In this document: positions 56,051 to 64,000 of the stretch, piece by piece
How the letters are laid out: every line of letters starts with the position of its first letter
How positions within the stretch are numbered: position 1 is the stretch's first letter
Source: Paguma larvata
Taxonomy: Eukaryota; Chordata; Mammalia; Carnivora; Viverridae
Assembly (NCBI GenBank): GCA_030068075.1
Contig: CM057841.1
Coordinates: 36,745,030 to 36,809,029 of the forward strand
Reading direction: 5' to 3'
Length of the DNA: 64,000 nt
Program-made: the position numbers and the translations under genes
The notes under the pieces: generated by a model
What the model saw: the letters and a program-made list of their open reading frames with translations, nothing else
Told to the model about the DNA's origin: nothing
Database searches by the model: none

Positions 56051-56147
56051 TAAAACACTCTTAGGACACTAAGCAAAGACAGTCATAGTCAGAAAAAAGT
56101 AAAACAGAGAGTCATAGGTGCCTGGAGCTTTAGGGGTATGGGGATAT

Positions 56148-56181
56148 TCTAATACATACATACATACATACATGCATACAG
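56148..56181 (+). repeat. (ATAC)n tetranucleotide repeat
   Basis: About six to seven ATAC units with one GCAT variant. Confidence 0.93.
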
Positions 56182-56194
56182 TAATGAACTTAAG

Positions 56195-56400
56195 GACAGC
56201 GATTTTGCAACCAGAATTTGTTTCACATTTTAGTAGACGCTATGACTGTATAACCTTGGAAATGTTACTTAGTTTCACCGTGTCTCAGTTTTCTCATCTG
56301 TAAAGGAGGAGTATGAAAATCTCCCACATTTTGTTATTTTGAGGTTGAAATGAGTTAATCTCTGTACAGTACTAAGAATCATGGTTACATGCACTATATA
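56195..56400 (+). mobile_element. MIR SINE
   Basis: 'tgactgtataaccttggaaa', 'tgttacttagtttcaccgtg', 'tctcagttttctcatctgta', 'gttgaaatgagttaatctct', 'gtacagtactaagaatcatg' follow the sense MIR consensus. Confidence 0.8.
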
Positions 56401-56532
56401 CATGTTAGACATTATCTTTAGTATCTTCTGATTACAAGTGACGGACATCAAATCCCAAGAGTTTGAATGAATTACCAACCTCCAGAAACTATCCAGGTTT
56501 CTTTGTCATGAAACGTAGCCCTCTTGGGATAT

Positions 56533-56790
56533 AAAAGATTAAGAGTGTCATCCTGGACTCTTGAGTTCCCATTCTGGCTCTTATTTGTTAACTGTGTGTT
56601 AGGAAAAAAAAATTAACATCTCTAAAACTCAGTTTTCTCTGTATAAAATGAGAAGTACGATAATAGCTAATTCCTAAGATTGTTTTGAGGTTGGAATAAC
56701 ATTTCTTAGAGCGCCGTTCCCGATGCTCGGCACATAGCCAGCACTCAATGAACAGTATCGATGATGGTGATGATGATGATGATGGTAGCA
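56533..56790 (+). mobile_element. MIR SINE with (GAT)n end
   Basis: 'ttcccattctggctcttatt', 'ctaaaactcagttttctctg', 'tataaaatgagaagtacgat', 'gctcggcacatagccagcac', 'tcaatgaacagtatcg', then GAT repeats at 56761-56785. Near full length. Confidence 0.82.
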
Positions 56791-57500
56791 ATGATAGTTA
56801 CATGATGATCATTCTGCTACATTATTCTTATCATCTAAAAAATTATTTCCATTAAGCCAGTGATTTAAAATCATTTGAATAAGCAATTCTGTTTCTTAAT
56901 AGGAAGAAAAAATGTACTATGATGACTTTTTTACTCTCTTGCTGATGTTTTAGGCTGTCTCTAATTGTTATAGATAATATTTTTAACAATTCAATTATAG
57001 GCCACTAAAAGGAAAAGAGAAAATTAAATCAGTATCAATACATGCTTTAAACAATAAAACATCTAGAAAGTCATTTCAGAAAATGCTGAATTTTAAAAAT
57101 TAATAACTCATTGATAGAAATAGTGGTTAATATATTATGATTGAGTCCTCACCCATATTTCAGACACATAACTAATATTTAAATGTAATATATTATACTC
57201 CTGACATTTGTGCAGACAACTCATGAACTAGAGTCTATGATTTATTCACATCTGTTATAACACATTCTGATAATTTATTTGGAAGAAAGCAATCTGCATT
57301 AATCATTTATTAATTATTAAATAAAATATAAGCACTGCATTGAAGAGCTGCTGTTCAAAAATAACCTTTTCTTCTTGAAGCCAAGGACCTATTTGTTTTC
57401 CCCTTGCATTTTGTAAAGATTAATTACCTTTTCAGGTGTCGTCCTCTGATTCGACCCTGTAAGACTTTTGGGGAACACGTTTTAAATTCAGATAGGAATC
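56791..57500. other. AT-rich non-coding stretch, possibly conserved
   Basis: No repeat recognised. 57290-57440 contains several TAAT/ATTA homeodomain-type core sites ('attaatcatttattaattat', 'gattaattacc'), but such cores are frequent in AT-rich DNA. Confidence 0.35.
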
Positions 57501-57929
57501 TGTCTATTATGGGTTGAATTGGGAACCTTAAAGATGTGTGGACACCCTAGTACCCAGTAGGTCAGGATGCGAACTTATATGTAAGTAGGGTTGCTGGAGC
57601 TATAATTACTGAAATTAAGACGAGATCATAGAGTAGGAGAGGCTCCTGTACAACGGATTTCAGTCCCTGTGAAAACACAGAGGCCCGGGGAGAAGCCATG
57701 TGAAGACAGAGGCAGAGGGTGGAGTGATGCATTTCGATGCCACGGAATTCCCAGGATTGTTGGCAGGAAGAAGACAGGGAACAGGCTCTTCCTCAAACCT
57801 TCAGAAAACAGCCACCACGCCAACACCTCGACTGTAGACTTCTAACGTTCAGAACATGAAAGAACACATTTCTGTGGTTTTAAACTACCCAGTTTCACTT
57901 TGTCACAGCAGCCTTAGGAAAGTAATACA
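57501..57929 (+). mobile_element. MLT1-type solo LTR (ERVL-MaLR)
   Basis: Complete-looking non-coding LTR: starts 'tgtctattatgggttgaatt', contains 'agaagccatgtgaagacaga', 'ggcagagggtggagtgatgc', 'cccaggattgttggc', 'caacacctcgactgtagact', 'tgtggttttaaactacccag', and ends 'ggaaagtaataca'. No internal viral coding region adjoins it. Confidence 0.88.
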
Positions 57930-58079
57930 GAGTGCTGTTTCTGTATTTGCCAGTGTGCCTGTGAAGGGTTCCAAAGACATTACACAAATAAGACCTTGCA
58001 GGTTGTGGTGAGAGAGTCCCCAGTAAAAATCCCCAGCTCCTGACAGTCACTTGTGTGTGTTACAGTTTGTTTGGTACCT
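57930..58079. other. Non-coding sequence, nothing recognised
   Basis: No feature recognised. Confidence 0.35.
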
Positions 58080-58165
58080 TTATCTGAAGCTGTGCATCTT
58101 CATCTGTGAAACAGGGATAATCGTATTACCCTTGCAGAACTACTGTATACCCTGATAGTTTACAG
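58080..58165 (+). mobile_element. MIR SINE fragment
   Basis: 'cttcatctgtgaaacaggga', 'taatcgtattacccttgcag' match the sense MIR core. Confidence 0.6.
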
Positions 58166-59077
58166 ATTGTTGCACTTAATTCTGTGTCTGCTTTCTAATA
58201 AATATTTCCTGGGTTTAAGGGTAGTGGCATAATACTAATAATACTAAGCAGTACCTACTAGACTAGTACTAACGTACTAATATTCTTTGTATTTCTTATG
58301 TCACTCTTAAAGAAATAGCAATGATGGTTATGAGAATGTCTCTGTGATACAAGGTAGGGTTTATTCATCATCTGAATTTAATCTATGTTGCTTGCTAATC
58401 ACTTTGAGGACTTTAGTTCAGTGTTCCTGGTTTGTTTTTGATTTTCCCATCCAATTAAGACATTTCCAAACTATGAGCAATTAGAATAATTGTTTGCGGT
58501 CCTTGAAGTGAATGTCAGACAAGCTGAAAAGAGGGAGGATGCTGTTGGCTTCTCTGGTGCAAGACAGATGCCACTGCAGGGACTTCAGGTGTAAATCTGA
58601 TGACTATCAGTTTACAGTGGTGAACTTGAATTCTGTCTACATGTAACTTATTTCATTGTATGTCTGAAAAAGAAGAGAGAAAGATGAAAGTCAAGAGAAA
58701 TCCAGGTAAGGAAAGAGAATAGAAGAAGGAAATGAGGCAAAGGGCAATTAGAATTGTAGATAGGTTCACTCACCATTTTACTACTTATGCTAATATAGCA
58801 GAAAGAATTTGAGATAGAAGACTTTGGATCTGTTTTTCTCAGTATTTCAGAGCCCTCATAACAGTTACACCTTATTCTGATGGAATGATTCAAGCATTCA
58901 AAAATAGAGAATATATTTTTTAATGAAATCCATCGTCTAAACCCATGTTTTAACAAAGGAGTTGTTTTGTTTCAGTGCTGGAGGGAAATCGAACACTGGG
59001 GGTTTTGTTGAGTGAAGTGTATCGAATTCTAGTTATGGGGGAAATTTTAAGGAATTTTTATGGATATGTGGAGTACG
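58166..59077. other. Non-coding sequence, nothing recognised
   Basis: No repeat recognised. The minus-strand 102-codon frame at 58648-58956 has no familiar domain. Confidence 0.4.
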
Positions 59078-59640
59078 TGGAGTAATGACTCTCAAAGATG
59101 TCCATTCCCTAAGTCCTAAAACCTGTGTATATATTAACCTGGTGAAAGGACTTTGAAGATATGATTAAGGTTCCCTTGAAATGGGGAGATAATCTTTGGT
59201 TATCATGAAGGACTAAATGTAATCAAGTGAGTAATTTAAAGTTAAGAAACTTCTATGGTGGTGGTCAGACAGATATTTGAGGGCAGAAGAAAGGTTAGAG
59301 GGAGATGTGATTTGACCCACTATTGCTGGCTTTGAGGATAGAGGAAAGGATTTAGGAATCAAGGGATGTGGTGGCTTCTAGAAACAGAACAGTCAGCTGA
59401 CATCCAGGAAGAAAACATGGGTCTCAGTCACACAACTGCAAGAAACTGAAGTCTTCCATTAACTGGAAAAAACATATCGTCTCCTAGAACCTCCAGAAAA
59501 AGCACAACCCACAGCTTTGATTTTAGTCAGTGAGACCCATTCTGGACTCCTGACCTAATACAGCTGTAGGATAATAAATTTGTATTGTTTTAAGTCACTA
59601 ATGTGTAGGAACATGTTACAGCTGCAATAAAATACTAATA
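59078..59640 (+). mobile_element. MLT1-type solo LTR (ERVL-MaLR)
   Basis: Starts 'tggagtaatgactctcaaag', contains 'cctaaaacctgtgtatatat', 'gaaatggggagataatcttt', 'ggagatgtgatttgacccac', 'tattgctggctttgaggata', 'tttagtcagtgagacccatt', 'aataaatttgtattgtttta' and ends 'aatactaata'. Same LTR group as 12951-13414. No viral coding sequence is present. Confidence 0.87.
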
Positions 59641-59724
59641 TAGTATAATTGACTATAAATGGTGATCATATAGTAATACTAGATCTTTACTGCTCTCTTT
59701 GATATAATCTACTTCTCTGTATCA

Positions 59725-59800
59725 ATCAATTAATTTAATAAATTTTATTGAACATATATTATGTGCAAGACAATGTACTAGGCACTAAGATATAATGGCC
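59725..59800 (-). mobile_element. L2 LINE 3' end
   Basis: 'aataaattttattgaacata', 'tattatgtgcaagacaatgt', 'actaggcactaagatataat' follow the reverse L2 3' end. Confidence 0.6.
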
Positions 59801-59907
59801 AGAAATTAAATTTTCACACAGAGTTTGCTGAACAAAATGTGTATGATTTTTTTTTATTTCTATAAATAATCTAGGAGCTAAATCCAGAGGTATAAGAACA
59901 AGTTCTT

Positions 59908-60172
59908 GGGGTGCCTGGGTGGCTCAGTTGGTTAAGTGTCTGAATTAAGCTCAGGTCATGACCTCATGGTTTGTGGGTTCAAGCCCCGTGTTGGGCTCTG
60001 TGCTGACAGCTCAGAGCCTGGAGCCTGCTTTGGACTGTGTCTCCCTCTCTCTGCCCCTCCCCTGCTTGTGCACTCACTCTCTCTCTCAAATATAAATAAA
60101 ATAAATATAAATAAAATAAATGAAAATATATTTTCTGTCTCTCAAATATAAATAAAATCTTAGAAAATTTTT
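59908..60172 (+). mobile_element. CAN-SINE with duplicated tail
   Basis: Plus-strand element: 'ggggtgcctgggtggctcag', 'gctcaggtcatgacctcatg', 'gttcaagccccgtgttgggc', CT block, then an AAATA-rich tail at 60088-60121. After 'tgaaaatatattttctg' the motif 'tctctcaaatataaataaaa' occurs a second time (60140-60159). No clear target duplication was found. Confidence 0.93.
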
Positions 60173-60429
60173 AAAAGAAGAAAATTTTATAGTTCAGAAA
60201 ACTAAGAATCAGATTGAATCTAACCAATGATATGCTTGAGTATATCAGGTTTGGCAGAATAAATTAGATAATACCACAGACTGAATTTTAACTTGGATTC
60301 CTCAGATATCGTAGGATCTTTGTGTATTTAATCATGATAAAAATCACAGAGGCTAAATGAATGGTCAGATATCTTTGTTTTTCAGACATGCTCAACATTA
60401 GGGAAAACCTCAACCCTTTGAAGTGCTCA
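60173..60429. other. Non-coding sequence, nothing recognised
   Basis: No feature recognised. Confidence 0.35.
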
Positions 60430-60965
60430 CAGTCAGTTTCCATTCAAACCTTCTGTTTGCTAAATTGATCTGATCCATCTTGCATGGATTATTGTAGCAT
60501 CCTTATGATTGGGCTTCCTATCAAAAGTGTTTTCCCTTCCAATTTGCATACTTTAAAATATTGTCTATATTTATAATGATTAAAACAGAACAAATTTTGT
60601 TACTTCCCTGCTAAAAGCCTTTGTATATTTTTTTACATTTTTCTAAGGATAAAACATATGTTCTCAAATATTGCTTTCAAGACCCCCATAGACTTGGTTA
60701 CCATCTTTCTCTTTGCTAAAATCCCATGTCTCTCTCCCCTTTACACTCTCTGTATGCTCTCATTCCCTTGCATATGCCACTTACTATCTTTGAAGTCTTT
60801 GCACTCATTGTTTCTTCTGTAAGGAGTGACTTTCCTCCCTGTTTGCTTCATTCTTCTTACTCCTCCTTTGGCAGTCAAGGTAAAGACATTTTCCTTCGTA
60901 GCCATATATTCATCAAATAGATTGAGTTGAATTGCCTTTACTAATGGTTTCAGTAACTTCCCCTT
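60430..60965 (+). mobile_element. L2 LINE, 3' fragment
   Basis: 'catggattattgtagcatcc', 'ttcctatcaaaagtg', 'cccttgcatatgccacttac', 'gtcttt gcactcattgtttc', 'tctgtaaggagtgactttcc' follow the sense L2 order (ctggattactgcaatagcctcctaactgg...tttgcacttgctgttccctctgcctggaa). Confidence 0.55.
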
Positions 60966-61229
60966 TTATATCAATCTTTACACAACAGTGTACTTAATTT
61001 TCCAAATTGATCAAAAAATCCTCTTTTAAATGACATTTCAGTTGCAAAGTGATCTAAAACAGTTCTCTTCCAAAATTATGGGTGTTATCCACAGAACTTT
61101 CCTTCTTATTATTTGACCATTTTTTCATCTTGTGCATTTTTACATGGTAAAAGACGCCAGCCACCTGTCTGGAGAAGCGTGTTGAAGCTTCTCAAATTGC
61201 TTATTGGCTGAAGTTTCTCCAACTACATT
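60966..61229. other. Non-coding sequence, possibly part of the following L1
   Basis: No clear family signature. Confidence 0.35.
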
Positions 61230-61444
61230 TTAGAATGTATAAGATTCATTGAGAAGGGTCCATAGAAACAATACTCTGAATGTTTCCACGTTTGTCAAAT
61301 TTTTCCTGTAATCTTTATTCTTGGAGAATAGTTTGGCTAGATATAAAATCCTTGCTTTATGTTTCCATTCCTTCAGTACCTTGAATATAATACCCTGATC
61401 TTTCCTGAAATAAAGTATTTTTAAAAATAATCTGATATCAATGT

Positions 61445-61459
61445 TATTTTCATCTTCTT
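61445..61459 (+). repeat. Target-site duplication, left copy (tattttcatcttctt)
   Basis: Matches tattttcctcttctt at 61670-61684 with one mismatch. Confidence 0.92.
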
Positions 61460-61669
61460 TTATTTTTATTTTTTTATTTTTATTTTCGAGAGAGAGACAG
61501 AGAGTGAGCAGGGGAGGGGCAGAGAAAGAGAGAGACACAGAATCTGAAGCAGGCTCAGGCTCTGAGCTGTCAGCACAGAGCCCGACACAGGGCTCAAACT
61601 CATGGACCACAAGATCATGACCCGAGCCACAGTCAGGTTGCCCAACAAACTGAGCCACCCAGGCACCCC
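61460..61669 (-). mobile_element. CAN-SINE inside the L1 remnant
   Basis: Minus-strand element: T-rich end, 'tattttcgagagagagacag', 'gaagcaggctcaggctctga', 'gctgtcagcacagagcccga', 'actgagccacccaggcaccc'. The 142- and 134-codon minus-strand open frames at 61230-61870 merely read through this SINE into the flanking L1. Confidence 0.95.
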
Positions 61670-62499
61670 TATTTTCCTCTTCTTGAAGTGATTTGAACTT
61701 TTAACTTGGATAAACAGAGGATATTCCATTTGTTCAAAGTTTGATGATTCTACTACAGTATGTCTTACAATCATAATGTGTTGGTTTTTTCCAGTTTGCC
61801 CTTTCAATATGAAAGTGTACATCTTCATTTGGGAAAGTTTCCTTGAACTATGTGTAATGTCATTGTGCATGTATCTGTGTATTCCATTGCTTTAGTATTC
61901 TTTTTCTCATGCCTGATTATGTTTGCTTTTCATCTGTATTCCTGTTTGCAAAGTCTTTTTATCATTTTCTTCACTTCCATCAATAATTTTCATATTTCTT
62001 ATTTCCATTTTCTGTTTTCTTCATGAGATTCTCTGTTCTGTCCATATATTCATGATCCTTTCAAGTGCTATTTCCAGAGTTTTGGGTGTTTTTTTTCTAT
62101 TGTTTCTAATCTTTCCTAATATCAGCTAGCTCTCTTTCATGGCTTCCTATTGCTTATTATCTTATTTAATAATCTTTATAATTTTCATTTATTTCTATTT
62201 TCCTCATTTCTTTTGCCTCACATAAGGTATTATGTGCAGCCGTTTTTTTCCTGGTACTTCTTCAATTTCCACAAGTCTTTATTTAGACTATTATATTGAG
62301 ACAGTTGGATTATTTTTTTTGTTGTTTTTTGTTTTGTTTTGTTTTTGTTCCAAGTAATATCTTAGTGTTTGTTTGAACCACAATCCTTTATTGTTTCTGT
62401 TAAAACTATTAGTACTTCTCTTCTGAACAAGATGGAGTAATAGGAATCCAATTTACTATCCCCCCCACTTATAAAACAACCACATTATATATATTTAAG

Positions 62500-62690
62500 T
62501 AAAGCTAAATTATATAAAACAATTGCATATCAAAAGATTAGAGATGATGGTTATGCTAATTAGATCAATTAGGGTGCTCAATTCCTAATGTACAACTATA
62601 TCAAAACATCACATTATATGTATCTTAAATGTACATAGCTATTTGTCATTTATACCTCAGTAGACCTAAAAATTGATTTATAATGTTGTA
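62500..62690 (+). mobile_element. L1 LINE 3' end
   Basis: 'gatggttatgctaattagat', 'caactatatcaaaacatcac', 'attatatgtatcttaaatgt', 'ttgtcatttatacctcagta' match the familiar L1M 3' end (gttaattagcttgattgtgg...atatcaaaacatcacgttgtacacctt...tatacctcaataaagctg), followed by an (ATA)n tail at 62690-62703. Confidence 0.7.
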
Positions 62691-62899
62691 ATAATAATAA
62701 TAATGTTTAATGTCATATGAATATGTAGGAATAGCACCTGGACTTGGAAATCAATGAGCTATTTGGAAATATGTAACATTTTTTAATTAAATATTCTCTT
62801 TTGAAACTAGTTTAATGTCATCTTTTAATACTTGAAATAGAGGGATCCCCAGATATTGGTGAAAGTATCTGGGGGCTAGACTTTTATTTAAAATTAATC
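62691..62899. other. Non-coding sequence, nothing recognised
   Basis: No feature recognised. Confidence 0.35.
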
Positions 62900-64000
62900 A
62901 TGAGTTAAAAATGTATTCCTCAAAAAAAATAAGTAGACATAGGCAATGAAGGGCGATGTGGTGTTCTCTTTGAGAATCAGGAGACAAGCAAACTGAGTCT
63001 TGCAATGGCCTCAGTTTACTGAATGAGGTGAGTATCCAGGCCATGTCTCAGAGGGGAGAATGCAGGGAGAACCAAGAGAAATACCTGATATGAAGAGATG
63101 AAGCAGAAAAGCTAGAAAGAGGAAGATGACTAAAATTTGCAGACAGGAATTCCAGAGAAGAAAAAGCTGCACTTAGAGAGAATGGTGAATATTTGCAGAG
63201 CATCTTCCTCATGTCTAACTGGATATTGAGCAATGAATGCATGTGTAGAAATTGCCCAAGGCCCAGGAAAGAATAACCTGAAAGTATTAGAGGAAAAGAT
63301 CCTTCAGACACACACAATGCTGGAAAAATCTCCTATTCCTACAGCACAGAGTGGAATACCTCGTAACTGCAATGCAATGGGAAACATATACAGAAGGGGT
63401 TTGACTCAGTGAGAGCAAATGTTGTTGTAATCCCAACAAAATTTAAAAAGAAAACACTATTTTTATAAATACAAAAATATTCACCATATCACAAAAGCAA
63501 AATGAATAGTGTATGGAATCCGGCGAAATTTCCAGGCATTAAAAATATCATGAAACTATAACCCATGGTGAGGAGAAAATTCAGTCGATTAAAACTGACC
63601 CAAAAATGACAGATTATGTATTTCACAAAGACATTAAACCAATGAATATAACTATATTTCACATGTTTAAGAAGATAAAGAAACTATTAAACACAGTATG
63701 CAGAGACATAAAGATGTAAAATGACCCAAATGAAATTTCTAAAGGTGAGATGAAAATATAAGGAATGATTTAGGGGCACATTAGACATTGAAGGGAAAAA
63801 AATTACTGAAAGTGAAAACATAGCACTAGAAATTATCTAAAATGATACACAAAAGAAAAATAATAATGGACAGAAATGAGCAGAAAGCATCACGAACTAT
63901 GATGCCCACATGTCCTAATATAAGTGCCATTGGCATTCCTGAAGAAGAGGAAAGGGAAAAAAAAACACAACACAGAACTTATGGCTGAAAAAATTTCATA
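62900..64000 (+). mobile_element. L1 LINE 5' region and ORF1 fragment, cut by the window end
   Basis: From about 63540 the sequence tracks an L1M/HAL1-type ORF1 region: 'aaaactgacccaaaaatgac', 'gacattaaaccaatgaatat', 'ttcacatgtttaagaagata', 'aaatgacccaaatgaaattt', 'ggcacattagacattgaagg', 'gaaattatctaaaatgatac'. The reading frame is broken many times. The upstream part (62900-63540) is likely its leader, with less certainty. It continues past position 64000. Confidence 0.6.

Larger units (their letters stand above)
61230..62400 (-). mobile_element. L1 LINE 5' region fragment, interrupted by a SINE
   Basis: Resembles the reverse complement of an L1M leader and ORF1 region: 'attcttggagaatagtttgg', 'ctagatataaaatccttgct', 'ttccattccttcagtacctt', 'gaatataataccctgatctt', then, after the SINE, 'gggaaagtttccttgaacta' and 'cttcatgagattctctgttc'. 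T-rich and broken. Ends with a TTTTG-rich tract (62306-62347). Confidence 0.5.

Noticed and set aside
61230..61870. Two long minus-strand open frames (142 and 134 codons)
   Set aside because: Both read through a CAN-SINE into decayed L1 sequence. No domain, and the second frame overlaps the first.
1..64000. Bacterial-style operons, ribosome binding sites, terminators, prophage or novel defence system
   Set aside because: The sequence is clearly mammalian nuclear DNA. No such structure is present.
1..64000. tRNA, rRNA, snRNA, Y RNA or mitochondrial DNA insertions
   Set aside because: I looked for typical signatures by eye and found only the tRNA-derived heads of CAN-SINEs. A tool search (tRNAscan-SE, Infernal) was not possible here.

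Overview
This window reads as nuclear DNA from a carnivoran mammal, most likely a feliform (cat family or close relative). The main evidence is a set of fourteen tRNA-derived CAN-SINE copies plus one older fragment. Most carry the feliform-type body (B-box-like 'ggttcgagcc' region, the 'gctctgtgctgacagctcagagcctggagcctg' type middle section, a CT-rich block and an AATAAA/A-rich tail), unlike the canid SINEC_Cf type. The background is AT-rich, has no CpG islands, and is filled with old mammalian repeats (MIR, L2, L1M, MLT1 LTRs, MER3, MER5A, MER20, Tigger1). I see no functional protein-coding gene, no exon I can defend, and no RNA gene. All open reading frames are short and fall in repeats or in chance open stretches. 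The stretch is best described as intergenic or deep intronic DNA.

Layout. 1-6.2 kb: MIRs, one minus-strand CAN-SINE, a MER5A-like fragment and L2 debris. 6.2-8.0 kb: the most informative locus, an internally deleted Tigger1 (mariner-like) DNA transposon. It was first hit by a processed copy of RPS15 mRNA (6431-6907) and later by a CAN-SINE that landed inside its 3' terminal inverted repeat. 8-17 kb: CA repeat, an L1-type or other old repeat with a perfect (GGGT)4 G-quadruplex motif, a young SINE with a 13-bp target duplication, and an MLT1 LTR. 17-21 kb: L2, a short unexplained coding-like stretch at 18.2 kb, and two SINEs. 21.8-24.1 kb: a decayed L1 holding a TATC microsatellite and a SINE. 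24-29.6 kb: a repeat-poor stretch that may hold conserved non-coding sequence. 29.6-45.5 kb: SINE, MIR, L2, MER3 and MER20. 45.5-53.7 kb: MIR and a minus-strand L2, with a repeat-poor part at 48 kb. 53.7-56.8 kb: MER3, three same-strand SINEs, a 30-bp perfect palindrome and two MIRs. 57-64 kb: two MLT1 LTRs, L2, and L1 pieces in opposite orientations, the last running off the window end.

There are no genes that work together here. The sequence records successive transposition events, whose relative order can be read from nesting and target-site duplications. Family names come from recalled consensus sequences and were not checked by a database search. Most old-repeat boundaries are approximate to tens of bases.
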